A stretch of 64,000 nt of DNA, from NCBI RefSeq assembly GCF_963678635.1, contig NC_087062.1, positions 20,259,789-20,323,788 of the forward strand, written 5' to 3'. Each line of letters begins with the position of its first letter. Within the stretch, counting starts at the first letter, position 1. Below, piece by piece: positions 24,022 through 35,872 of this stretch. The notes under the pieces are model-generated. The model was not told the origin of the DNA and made no database searches. It saw only the letters and a list, made by a program, of their open reading frames with translations. This DNA is from Symsagittifera roscoffensis. Taxonomy: Eukaryota > Xenacoelomorpha > Acoela > Convolutidae. The position numbers and the translations under genes are program-made.

Positions 24022-26245
24022 TCAGAACACTACATGCAGTGGTAGGAACAGACACAATACATGCTGTGAGTCGGCGTCCTTGTTCTCGATTTTTTCTCCG
24101 TTGTTGTCATCATCTCTCTTCACGTTGCTTCTCTTCATGAGTTCAATGGTGATGTCCAGTCTAATCTCTTTGAACCCAAACGCCTGAAGAAAAAATGCAC
24201 ATCATAATCCATATGGCAAGACTTTTTAACATGCACTGCCAAGTTAACCATCAGTGTCTAAATTAGTTCTTGTTCTTAAAATGAGTAGATTCATCTGAAA
24301 TTTTTTTTCATGGGTGTGCAGATAATTAACTAAAAGATTTAGGAGTCTTTTGATTAACAAGCAAAACTCGGACCCAAAGCGCATCTCTCTCGCATAAGTG
24401 ATTAAAGAAAAGAGTCAGGAAAAAAAAGAGAGTAAATACAACGTTGTTCTACCATCTCCTTGTAGGTCGAAATGTCGAAGGCCTCTGGAAGACTAAGTGG
24501 GAAACAGTCATTTAGACTCTTCAACTGTTCTTGCAAGAAGTCGGCTGAGCACGCATTCGGTTCACTGGTATTGTACCCATCGAATACATCCAAATTGTCA
24601 GTAGAGTTGTTCACAGCTCCATCCAGGATGTCTCTCAGTCCCTCTCCGGGTGATAAGAGTTCACAGATGTCGTATATGCCACTGGAAACAACATTAATAT
24701 AGTTGAGGGTCATGCTTATGTTTGCTGCGCATCTACAGCATGTCAAATTGTGTTTGTTAGGTGAAGCGATACTTCCTTCTGGTTAATGAATTTGTTATTG
24801 ACCCAAAAAAATGAGAAGGTCGAAATCCGTGTGATTATTTTTAAGTTGAACAAGACAAGCAAACACAAGCAAAAGCTGCCAATCTTTATAAAACAAGACA
24901 AGCAAACACAAGCAAAAGCTGCCAATCTTTATAAAATTTACCCTTTATTCTAATCGAAACTTTTAAAATTCAAGATGTTTTTCAATTAAAATTGCCAATT
25001 GCAGCAAATTGACACCAAATATCAAAAAAAATTGTAATTTTCCACTTAAAATCAGCTAAAAAAAATTCAAATCTGACCATGTCTTGTAGTCAAATTTTTC
25101 CATTAGCTTTTTGATCCATGGGTGAGTTTTAACATCTACTGCATTAACTTCGTCCTCCTCCTTCCCTTCGGCCATATCCCCATCCTCTGCTGCTTCTTTC
25201 TTGGGGAAAAATTGATTCTCTAACATTGCGTACACAGTCCCACAGGGCACCGGGAAGGTCAACCCGAGTTGTTTGACCTCTACTCTTAGGTCGACTTTGA
25301 GGTCAAGTGTATCTGTGGGTTTCACGAACCCGATCGGTATCTTAGCCGACCCCTCAATGCACACGTGACCGAAGTTGTCGCTGTAGATGATGTTCTGCTC
25401 ATTGCCCACCGTCAACTTATCCAGCTTCAGGTGCACTAAATTTGGTGATCATTGATTTGACTTCAGCAAAAAACTTAAAGCAAAATAGGCCATGCTTAAA
25501 ACTGGCGGTGCTAAACTCATGTTCGTCATCGAACCAGGAGTCAGTAATTTTAACACGAATTAAAAAACCAATGAATTATTACAGGGGCGGATCTAGGATT
25601 TTCTCGAGGGGGGGGGCGGTGGGGGTCGGTGGATTTTCAAAAAAATTTCGAGCATTTTTCGACCTTTTTTAGGCCAATTAAATTGATTTGTCGAGCTCTC
25701 CCAAAGCACTAAAAAGACCCTATTTTGGCCACATTTTCTAAGCCGCAGGCAAAATTTTGAAAAACAGGCCAAAAAAAGCGTTTTTAGGCACATTTTTTTG
25801 AAAATTTTGACCAAAAAAATTGCGTTTTTTGGCGCGCGCTCCCCATTGTATATATTGTCGCCAAAGGCGCCTTTAGAAAAGTTTCAACCAAAAATGCCCG
25901 TCAGCCAAAAATGGATATCTCAAAAATGTACAAAGGGGGACCCTTTGGGTCGGCAGATGGTCGAAACCCTGAGGAAGGGGGTGTCCCCCCTTCCCCCTAA
26001 ATCCACCCCTATATTGTTAAGATGTTCTATACCGATGGTTGTCCTAAATGTTCACTGAAGTCTTTGTTATTAAGCTTTGATATCAGAGATATAGAAAAAA
26101 GTAAGAACATACGATCATCTGGTGGCAAACATGCCGGACAATGTTGAGTATGAGTGAAGTTTCTGATGTCTCCGCTGCACTTATTTTTAGCCCAGCAAAC
26201 ACCCAAAACAGAGGTGAACACCAGAACTTCTATCACGATCTTCAT
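24022..26245 (-). CDS. Secreted ML/GM2-activator-like protein, copy 2 (5 exons, one doubtful acceptor)
   Basis: Exons on the minus strand are 26245-26113, 25559-25503 (doubtful), 25435-25078, 24681-24453 and 24183-24022, with intron phases 1, 1, 2 and 0 exactly as in copy 1. The product is about 312 residues. It has a signal peptide (KIVIEVLVFTSVLGVCWA), the same CPACLP motif, the block LTVGNEQN...VCIEGSAKIP...KPTDTLDLKV, a PVPC Cys, acidic and Lys-rich inserts, DICELL, DCFPLSLPEAFD and a last exon ending LCLFLPLHVVF. The order is that of ML-domain lipid-binding proteins such as the GM2 activator (by eye). The oddity is exon 2: where an AG acceptor is expected after a T run, the minus strand reads TTTTTTAA, and a hAT MITE lies about 20 nt away in the same intron. 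The gene may therefore be damaged, or it may use another acceptor. It is tandem to copy 1, same strand. Confidence 0.6.
24851..24936. repeat. Tandem duplication, 43-bp unit x2
   Basis: Two adjacent, essentially identical copies (caagacaagcaaacacaagc ... aatctttataaa) start at 24851 and 24894, inside intron 3 of ML-like copy 2. Confidence 0.85.
25582..26010. mobile_element. hAT-type MITE in intron 1 of ML-like copy 2
   Basis: It begins caggggcggatctagg followed by tttctcgag and a G run, and ends cctaaatccacccct. The core includes ggccaaaaaaagcgttttt and gaccctttgggtcggcag. It lies between exon 1 and the degenerate acceptor of exon 2, and an 8-bp duplication is not clear. Confidence 0.7.
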
Positions 26246-26909
26246 TTTCGGAATAAATTGAATGGACTTAAGTTAATAAAAGTTCAAAGAATTATTTTCA
26301 TTTAAGATTGGTTTTGCTTCAATGTAGAAACAAGATAAGAAATTGGGTCACGCAAATACGTCAGTTGAGTTAAGACGACACGCTTCAGATCCTGTGATAC
26401 ATCTTTGACCAAACTGAAGCAGCAATGACCTTGCGTTATCCGAAGAACCATTGATAAACCTTAATCGGAAAAAGGGGGAATAATAGAACAAAAACCATTA
26501 TTACTTCAGTGAAAATTATTTAAAAATATGAAATAATAATTTTAGTAGAAAAATATGGGGGCTAGCAAATTAGACGAAAAGCAAATTAGTCGGCTCCAAC
26601 ACAACGAGATTTAGACTTTAACTTTGTTTTGCAAAACTAGCATTTTAGACGGAAAGCAAAGGGCTAACAAATTAATTATTTAAAACAAAACTTTACAAAG
26701 ACTATTCACAAAGACTTCACAGTATATCAAAATGTTTAATATAAATCATTTATAAAAATATTAATGTGAATATTATAAAATGTTTTTGAATTGCATAACT
26801 TATGCAATGAGCTTGATGTGAAACTTTGATTTGCATTTTAGCAAGCTCTATCGAAAGTTAATTGTAGTCAGTAAACAATTTTCAGACACGAAGTATACAA
26901 TTACGTCTG
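26246..26909. other. Upstream region of ML-like copy 2
   Basis: AT-rich sequence 5' to the minus-strand start at 26245. No promoter element could be assigned with confidence, and no other gene was seen. Confidence 0.4.
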
Positions 26910-27814
26910 CCCGCATCGAGCGCCCATGGATCATATCATAATTGATTATTTTGTCATAATATGACCAGTATCTATTAAATTACGAAATAATCGATTGTGG
27001 TCATCAAAAATGGATTATAATCCTATTATTTTTTATGTCAATATAATCAATTATAGTTGATCAAAAACCATTAAAAATGGATTATAATCCTAATATTTTT
27101 ATGCCACTATAATCCATTATAATCGATTACAATTGGGTATAATGGATTTTTTCGAGAGGTTTTTTATTAAGTTTACAAATTTTTTCAATTTTACCTCATT
27201 TCCTGTTTAGTGCAGTTGCTACGTATTACGTTTTATAAAATGTTACGTTTCACATTAAAATTTATATTTTTTGTCTCTATTTTTTTTCATTTCATCTCAG
27301 TTTAACACTTCTTTTTTTTCGCAGAGTAGGGGGATATGGTTTGAATGATGTTAGGGTGCGAGTTATTTAATGGTAGAATTTGGGAGTTGACTGGTGATTG
27401 AAACCACCCCCCCCCCCCCCCAATTTACCCCTTCTTTAGTTAGGGGAGGTAAAAAAACTTGAGAGGGTGACGCTTTGACATGGAATACATTCTGCGAATT
27501 CCCAGCGAAATTTGCAATTTTTCTGCAAAAATAATCGAATTTAATTCAAAAAACAATGTTTTATAATGGATTTTAATGGATTTTTTTTTCAAAATTTTTT
27601 CGATTATAATGAAATAACTTGACAAAACTAATCGATTTTATTGCCAAAAATAATGGTTTATAATGGGTTGTTTTTCTCCAAAAATAACTTATTATAATAG
27701 CAATATAATCGATTTCGTGGTCTGAATTTTACATCTTTAATATTCTATAATGGATTATGTTTGTCTCGGGAACCCATTACAATCGATTAGAATGTATGGG
27801 CGCTCGGTTCGGGT
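26910..27814. repeat. AT-rich foldback/MITE-like element, type 3 ends
   Basis: The inverted ends are cccgcatcgagcgcccatgg and gtatgggcgctcggttcggg. The interior is rich in ATAATCGATTAT words with a poly-C run at 27404-27421. The word aattac occurs just outside both ends, a possible short duplication. The CCCGCA start is shared with types 1 and 2, although the rest of the terminus differs. Confidence 0.6.
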
Positions 27815-28386
27815 AATTACCTATAAATGCAGTTTTAAACTCTTTTTTCTGGTCACGTCTAATTTTCTTGTCGTCTAATTTCATAGGCCCCGAAAAATAT
27901 TGGCCACCTTCGAAGTTTAGTGGAATCAAGCACCGCCTCAAAATGAAAGCTAGTTCTGATCTGCCTATGTTGTTTTAAATTCAGAAACGGATTTAGGGGG
28001 AGAAGTCTTTTTTTCCCCAAGAATTGAACCTCGTTTTTATAATAACAGAAATCATTTCAATTATCAATTGGTGTTTGTGAAGCAAATTCTACTTATCATT
28101 TTTTTTGTAAAATCATTTCAAAACAAATAGCCAAGCAACTCATTCGGGTGAAACATAAGCTCGCTGGATTTTTTTATGGCCATACTTTATTTCTAAATTA
28201 AAGTGAATATAGATGTTTATTAAAAGTGGGTCAATTTCCTGAAGATTTTTTTTCTTCAAAATTGTAAATCTAGGTAATGATGTTTTCGAAGCTTTTCTGA
28301 GAAGTCCTCATGAGTTTTCCCAAAACCTCGAAATTGCTATCAAATAGAGAAGATGATAATGGCAAATGGATTTTCAAAAAATTAGT

Positions 28387-29325
28387 ACCCAGTCCAGTTT
28401 CAAGCGTTAATAATCGAGTATATTACGATTTTAGTACCAGTCTTACTAAAATTGAGAAACAATCGATTTTAATCAATTAATAATCGATCATAATCTCTCT
28501 TTTTAAAATCAAATTTCAATTAACTATAATCCATTATAATCGATTATTTATTCGTCTATTTTTCGATACAATTATAATCGATTATATTTGATTATGATCC
28601 ATTATTTTTATTCAAATTTCTAGTTCATTAGTTTTGCCCAAAAATCCATTTTAATCGATTCTAATTGATTATAACCCCTTTTGTTTGTCCATTTTGTCTT
28701 CAAAGTTGCATCTAAATTGCTTATATTTTCTGCTTTTTGAAGACGTTGGTTCCTAAGAAAAATGAGAAAAATACTTTTAAAGTTTTCCTAATAATTCAAT
28801 TTTATAAGTTTTTGTTTCGTTTCTTCCCCATTAGAGTTGTTTTTTGATGCATATTTTGAGATTTTTTAAACACCAAAACATCAACAAACTGATTTAGTTT
28901 CATCTACCGCGGGAATCTTTCCATTCATATGAAAGGATCTCTATGAAACTTTTGTTTCGTGGTAAAACTTTGTGTTCAGATGAAGAGTGTTCAAAGTGTT
29001 CAAGAGATCTCTTTTTTAGAGATTTGCTTATTTACACAAAAATAATAACCCATAAGATATAATTCGAATACAGTTTTGAATTGACAAAATATCGGCAAAA
29101 AAAGAAATTATAATCGATTATAATTGATTTTAAGGGTTTTTTGTAAGAACTACAATCAATTATAATCGATTATCAGAGATTATAATCTCTTGGAAAATAT
29201 CACGATTATAATCAATTATAAATCCTTTAAACACCTAATTTTGGCAACTATAATCAATTATAATTGGCAAAAAATCATAATAATCCGTTAAAATTGATTA
29301 CTCACGCCTAAACTTGGATGCGGGT
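28387..29325. repeat. AT-rich foldback/MITE-like element, type 1
   Basis: The ends are acccagtccagtttcaagcg and cgcctaaacttggatgcggg. The centre (28680-29010) is a unique non-AT block (ttgtccattttgtcttcaaa, ctaccgcgggaatctttcc, gtggtaaaactttgtgttca). The flanks are ATTATAATCGATTATAAT arrays. TA lies on both sides (agTAccc and gggTAgcc), a possible 2-bp duplication. The element at 48114-49080 is the same one inverted. Confidence 0.7.
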
Positions 29326-29938
29326 AGCCTCAAAAACTTTTTTTATCGAATTGCTTCTTCTTGATTTGAAATATCCACAGATTTGAAATTTGTTCGAGAA
29401 CTTGAATACTGTTACCAAAACTGGCAAGGGATTATTTATAGTAAGTATAGGGTCAAGTGAAGCTTGCAACTTTATGTAGGATCAGCCACAATTACCCATC
29501 CTTACAACGTTGACCCTAGTGTCTTGGTATTCCAAAATAAACTTTTCGAATAAAAAGAAAAACCGACTGCGAATGGAATAACAATCTGGTTTAGTTTTTG
29601 ATCGTATTGGGCACATAAAAGCTTTCTGCAAGTCATTTTGCCAATTTGCTAAAGATGCTACTACCTAAGCTCATAAAAAAACACACGAGTTATGCGCCTA
29701 TGCAACCGGTTTTGTTCCAGTTTTCTGTATTTGTTCACATTATAGTTGCTGACTCTACAAACTGTGAGATATGACTAGAGTATCCCTATAATATGTTGAA
29801 CTGGATCGAAGCATTTATTAGATAGAACACACCAACTGAGTGCATATGCACAGAACACCAGTGAAAAAATAGCCAGTCAATTACTTTTACCAATTGCGAT
29901 TCCATATAATCGATTGCCATGGCAAATTTGGACAACGT

Positions 29939-30129
29939 CAGGGGCGGATTTAGGGGGGGGGGGGGGGGGGGGGGGAGGGGAATTTGGCCAAAAAAGCGTC
30001 TTTTTAACACTCTAGTAGAGCTCGGAAACTCTATTTGGTCGACCTAAAAGAAAGGTCGTCAAAATTTTCGAAAATTTTTTGAAAATCCGCCCCCCCCCCC
30101 CCCCTCGAGAAAATCCTAGATCCGCCCCT
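29939..30129. mobile_element. hAT-type MITE, short internally deleted copy
   Basis: It starts caggggcggatttag plus a G run (about 24 G) and ends after a C run with cgagaaaatcctagatccgcccct. At about 190 nt it keeps only the termini and a little core (ggtcgacctaaaag). Confidence 0.7.
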
Positions 30130-30290
30130 CATACCACGAAAATCACATACCCGCCCCACGTAACACCCCCCTCCCCCCACGTAACGCCCCCACCCCCATG
30201 TACCCCTCACCTCACCTCACGTACCCTCCATCCCACACCCAACCTTAAGCCCCCCCCCCCCCCCCCCCCAGGGGGGAGGGGTTGGTGTGG
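30130..30290. repeat. C-rich low-complexity sequence
   Basis: This is CCCC/CACC-rich DNA, including a C run at 30250-30269 followed by ggggggagggg. It is simple sequence next to the MITE, and the open frames through it are artefacts. Confidence 0.6.
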
Positions 30291-30439
30291 GATGTATAGG
30301 CAATTTCTTGTAAATTTTCATAAACGCGATTGAAAAAAAAAAAGAAAAAATGAATTTCAGCGAAAGAACAAAATAACTTACTTAAGTTTAACAATATTAT
30401 GAAAAAATGAAAGCTAAACACAAAAAGATTTAAGTAAAT

Positions 30440-30785
30440 CGATTAAAATCCTCTATATTTGATTAAAAAAGATTGTTTTTCTTTTGCTAAAATTTTTTGA
30501 AAATAATCGAGTATAATCGATTATAATCGATTATATGAAGTTTTTATTGCTTAAAATTATTATCATTATAATCCATTTTCAGTCGATTATAATCGATTAT
30601 TTTTGTTATTTTACAGAGACTGACAATGAAAATCCAGTGTAATCGATTATTATCTATGAAACTTCGGAGAGGGAATATTATTGTCTTGAATATTGTCTGA
30701 TTATAATTGTTCATAAACTTTTATAATTGTTCATAAACCTTTTTTCTATAAAATAGCAATCTCGAATTCTAAGAACAAAGCAATT
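30440..30785. repeat. AT-rich element fragment (ATAATCGATTAT words)
   Basis: This is a cluster of aatcgattataatcgattata words with no recognisable ends. It is probably a truncated member of the AT-rich element group. Confidence 0.45.
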
Positions 30786-32163
30786 TGAGCGATATCGTGA
30801 ATCGACATATTTTCAAATTATTTCGAAGTTTTAAAAAAAGTTCTACATTTTAAGCAATATAATTGGTAATTTTTATGTAATACCTTTAGCCATATAAAGA
30901 ACAAGAGAGTGTTTTGCGTCCTCTTTGAGATAAAACTTTATAAAAGTTGTTCATCAACCGTACTAATATATTCAAACAAGTGTATTTCAGTTAAAATGTA
31001 GGTAGTAATTTTTTTTGCGTTTACGTTTTTTTTTTTAAATTGTTTCAGTTTAGATTGGTTTGAGCAACAACATTTCAAAAAGTTTTTACTGATGTTTCAG
31101 CGCAATGATAAGTAGATACAAGCTACTTTTAAGTTTAATCAAACTCTCGCTAAGAAATGTTTTCTTAGTTCATTGAAAAGGGACCACATTTTTTAACAAT
31201 TATATGTTTTCAGTTGTTTTACTTTTTTCTTTTTTTTCATATGCTAAGTCAGGTAGCCCAAATGATTACTCGTAAGAGCTCATACTAATACGCTAAGTCC
31301 AATTCAACCACGACTCGATTGAAATTTTGAAATGATCAAACAAAATTTCCGATATTTGAGAAATTTTTATTTGAGAAAATGGAATTTGATTATTTTTGAG
31401 TAAGTAAAAATATTGGGTCACCGATCGCAACAAAAGAATAGGTTTTCAGGCTAAAAAAGTAAATTTAATTGAGAATGAAACTAGTTTCAGAAAAATCATT
31501 AGCGCATTGTTATCTAATCAAAAGTTTCGAAATGGAGTGACAAATTGATGTAAAAAGCACAGTCTGATGATGTCAAGATATTTAACAGATAGTGCACTCA
31601 CTACTCAATCGATTTCAATAAATAATACTTAAAAAAATTTATTCAACTTGAAAAAATATAAAAGAAAACAAAATTTATGTGTTTTGCGATCAGTCTGTCG
31701 CAATTTAAAAGTCAAACTGGTTTCTAAAGAAAGAGCTTTCCCTGTTTTACGCAGCACAAAACAGACAAAACTTGAAGGCAGTATCTTTCTCTCAACAGGT
31801 TGAATATTGCACCCACCGAGTTTTGGTTTATCTATCTGCCTTCGGAATGCCCGAGCTAGATCTACTAAGACTCTGAAGGCAACCGCTCCTCCAAAACAAA
31901 ATCAGTTTCTGATTGCAATTCAAATTAATATAGTGTCGAATTCAGACACTAAAGAGTCTCCGGGCTTAGACCTGTACTGTTTTTTTTTTCGTTTCAGCTC
32001 AAAGGCAAGTCCAGTGCAGTCACTGGTTTCGTGTCTTGTTCAGTCTGCCCACTCGTCCTAAAATCCTAATTCTATCCACTTAATGTCTTGCTTTCGTTTA
32101 CGTAGGTATTACAATCCCTACGTCTGCGTTCGTAAAAGAAAAACAAAAGTTTTTACACCCCTC
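30786..32163. other. No gene seen
   Basis: AT-rich intergenic DNA. A frame at 31807-32061 is less AT-rich but has no supporting feature. Confidence 0.4.
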
Positions 32164-32410
32164 CGCATCGGCGTTCAGGGACCTTTCCAAATTGGCAAAA
32201 ACAGGATCCCTCCGAATTGGCAAAATTATGACCCTTCTGGATTGGCAAAAACGATACCACTCCAAGATGGCAAAAACGGGACCCCTCCGGATTGACACCC
32301 TTCCGAGTTGGCAAAACAGGACCCCTCCGGATTGGCAAAAATTAATCCTTCCTGATTGGCAAAAACGAGACCTCTCCGGATTGGGACCCTTCCGAGCTGG
32401 CAGAAATTTC
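32164..32410. repeat. Minisatellite, about 28-bp unit
   Basis: There are about nine degenerate units of the form accc(c/t)tcc(g/a)gattggcaaaaacgg. Units vary at several positions and a few are shortened (gattgacacccttccgagttgg). Frames through it on both strands are repeat artefacts. Confidence 0.8.
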
Positions 32411-34194
32411 AACCAAGACCCTTCCAGATACGGCCTTAGAGCCTTTTATGGAAAATCTTCTAACTAGAACAGGTTCATTCTGACTTCGGAACCCTCAAAC
32501 TTAGAGGTTCAATCAAAAAAATTTCAAACTCCCCACTCAAAATTTCAAATTTATAGGTTCCGCCTAAATTTTTCCGTGATTTTTGTTCTATTGACCTAAA
32601 AATTATCAATCTGAGCTCTTAAAGGCAAAAAAATATCTTAAATTGATCAGAAACGTTTCAGCTGGAAAAATTTGCCAAAAACAATGCAGTTTGGATCTCT
32701 CGGGATTGATGAGCCCACTAAACCAAACTCGTTAGGATCGATTTCACTGAGGCCAGGAATGTTGTTGACAAACAGGCTGTAAAACTTGTGGATTCACTAG
32801 TGTACTTTGTCCGAACAACAATCTTTATCATACTAACTCAAAAAATAAAAAAATAATAATCTGCGTTGTTTCGTTTTTCCAAAAACTACGAAAAAATGGA
32901 TTTCGGTATCCAATTGGTCTTAGCAAAGTCCGCTCTGAATTCAACCTGTTCTCTAGTTATAATAGTCAACTTTCGATGTAACTCACTAACTTAGTGCTTT
33001 TTTATCTTCTTAAAAAATATGGTTACCTCAAAAAAAAGTCGCTTGTGGGGAAATCAAAATAGCACTAGTTTGGCCAAAAAAAGGTCTGTTTACGGTGTAT
33101 TTGACTAGAAAACGGTATCGGATTTTTAAAACGGTAGTATAATTGTTAGTACTAAAACTTTCATACCCCTCTTGGTCCGTTCAATATCAGAATTAGGTGC
33201 TTAACTCGGAAATTTGCTGTTCAATAAGGTTCACAACAATGCAGTCACTTTCGAGCCCTCCACAGATTGATATCGTAATTTCTGTATCAGATAACATTCA
33301 AAACTTAGGAGCCATACCCAGAAGTTGATGTTCTTGTCCTTGAGACCCTTTTTGCTGCTCCTTGCACTGCTTGTCGGATCAGTCTTCTACTCCAATCACT
33401 TGATCCTTCCTGATTGAACGCAAATTAGCGTTAACGTTCTGTAATTTTCAAACATCCCTACAGTACAGGCACAACAAAAAAGGCTACAGGTTGATAATTA
33501 CGATCCTGGTTTGATATAATTGCTTTTATGGACAATTTATCTAACAACAACAAACGGGCAGTCGGATCACATCTCTGTGGTAGTCGGTCGTATTCTGAAG
33601 TTTTATTTTGATTTTTTGGGAAACGGTAATTTTTTAAAACAATTTGGCTATATCATGCTCCACTTCATCGCAGCAACTGAAAAAAGAAGTCAATAAAATT
33701 AGAAGATTCGAGTTATAATTGCGAGAAAATTGACAGCAAAAAGGTCTAAAGTAAAATCGCAATTCGCAATTATACTGCGAAAATTCATTTGATTAGAGCC
33801 TCTTGTACCCGATAGAAAACACGGTGATTTTCTATGAGAGTGGCTTTGCTGGACAAGAGAGAACCTTGGTTGGGCAGGTCCACGAGTGAAGCTGCTCAAT
33901 GGTCCAGACAATGATATTACTTGAGTAAAAACTAGTTATTCACTCAGAGTTGCTTTAGTCCTTTTAATTACTTGCTTGTAGAGTCGCGTTACTATGTCAA
34001 TTTTGAGTTTTCTATTTTTGAGTGTAACATGTTAAGTTAATGCGGGTCTTAAGTTGATCCATCTGAAATAGATTAATGGCCCACTGTCTAAAAAACATGC
34101 TGTAAAAAAACTGATGGCTTACTTGAGTTTTCAACCCTGTTTCTAACGCCCTTCGCGTGTTTTAGGTTTTTAGAGACCTAGTCATGGGGTTGAT
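32411..34194. other. No gene seen
   Basis: Moderately AT-rich sequence with no coding exon or repeat I recognise. Confidence 0.4.
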
Positions 34195-34316
34195 TTTTGT
34201 TCTAGACAAGAAGTGTGTTTTGGTAGTAGCCTTTAAGCTATAACACGATTTGGTAGTCCCACGTCTTGAGGGAACCGAATAAGCTCCGACATTTTGAGTT
34301 GCAAAAAACAAGAGGC
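34195..34316 (+). repeat. 120-nt segment duplicated near RPL3
   Basis: It is nearly the same as 40571-40688: ttttggtagtagcctttaag, taacacgatttggtagtccc, acgtcttgagggaaccgaat and gacattttgagttgca are shared in the same order and strand. The unit has no coding frame. It could be a dispersed repeat, a small RNA gene or a duplicated upstream piece. Confidence 0.7.
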
Positions 34317-35797
34317 AGTGTCATTGACCCTTGAGCCAATAGTTTTAGGGCCTTTCTCTCTTAACTTTTTTTCTGACGTAGGCGGTTGACTGTTACACTT
34401 GTCTGGGGGATGATTTATACCGATTTTGTTTGTTTTTCTACAGTTTTCATATTTTTCGATTATTTTTATGTTTTTTGGTTTTTTCTTAGGTACTATATTA
34501 TTTTTTGTTTGATGTTTTGTCTAGCCTGTATCCTGAGAATTTTTTTGTTCATATACTAATCAGCGAACAACGGCACGGGCAATTCGCCCACCCTTCAAGA
34601 TACGTGAATTTTCTGTCTTAACTATGTTAAGAAGCTAAATCGGGGAACCCGGAAGGCTTCCGTGGTCCAAACCATTCTTCCGGCTCTTGGTTAAGGGCCT
34701 TCTTTCACCATCCGCTCGGCGGAGAGTGCTTACATTGACAATCCGTGGATCAAGATAATTTTAAAAATTAACATCAGAGAAAAAATTACACCATTTTAAT
34801 TCGGATGAGCTGTAAAGCAACTTTTGCTCTCTCTATTTTTTGTTTAGTCTTGACTCAATTTTCTTGACTCAATTGTCTAGAAGAAAAAAGGGTTTGAACT
34901 TCATTTCATTTTTCCGGGTAGTTTAAATCAGCACTGTAGATACCGACGGAAAATAAAGCTAGGTAATGAAACGACTGGCTATCGTCTAAACACAGCTTCA
35001 CATACCTTTAATCGTCTCTACCAAGCCAGTTCAATGTGTGGTTCCTGATTATTGGTTCGACGAAGTCGTTACAACCTAGAGGCCATCGGCCTAACCGCGC
35101 AAATAAATTTAGTTATATACAAATTAGTGAGCTCATGGCTGGGTCTCGCAAGACCACGAGGTCACTCCCAGAATCAGGGCTACTACTTAAATAACATTGT
35201 ACTTTTGATTTTGTTCAGTAGATAAAATCATCATATCTATCGGAGATGGATCAACACTTTCCCTCAACCCCTAGCTTCTCATACTCTAAAAATGAATAGG
35301 GTGTTACTTTAACTTCAATTCAAGACATTCCGGGAAGCTAAAAAATTTTAAAATACAGTCCAAAATTTTCTCCGGTAACCTTCCGGATTCTTGAATCTGA
35401 GTGAAGAAACGTCTCCTTCACTATCAGGAAAGGTAGCAAATCCTCCAGTCAGCCCTCCTGATTCGCGGGAACTGCTGTGTATTGATTGTAGCTGCACAAT
35501 CGTTACAACTCCGAGCGCTCTTCTTCAAATATTGATGAAGGTATTTTTTTCTCGTTCGCTATGTCTGTCACACGTCTAATGTTGATTCGCGAAAATCGTG
35601 TCTGCTTTTCGCGGTTTTAGCTGTTGCGAAGATTGAGATTCCTGTAAATTGATAACTTGCTTTTGAAATTCTTGACTGAATTTTGCTGACATAGCATACC
35701 ATACCATTTCAGACGTTTAAGAGCTAGACCATCCAGTGAAATTCCACCATTGGCCAGTGCTGTTATCAAAAGATGAAGTGTGATGGTGGCAAAAGCA
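34317..35797. other. No gene seen
   Basis: Mixed composition. 34560-34740 is less AT-rich (aacaacggcacgggcaattc, gctcggcggagagtgc) but shows no sustained frame. The last part is the target side of the LINE. Confidence 0.4.
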
Positions 35798-35872
35798 GTT
35801 TTTTGCTGTTCTTCTTCTTCTTCTTCTTTCTGTTACGACTTTTGCAGGTCCTAGAATGGGACTCGGGCTCGC

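Noticed and set aside
29786-30333. Proline-run proteins
   Set aside because: They are poly-G/poly-C runs of the hAT MITE and adjacent simple sequence read as protein.
32083-32467. Proteins with repeated DWQK/NWQN words
   Set aside because: They are translations of a minisatellite in several frames.
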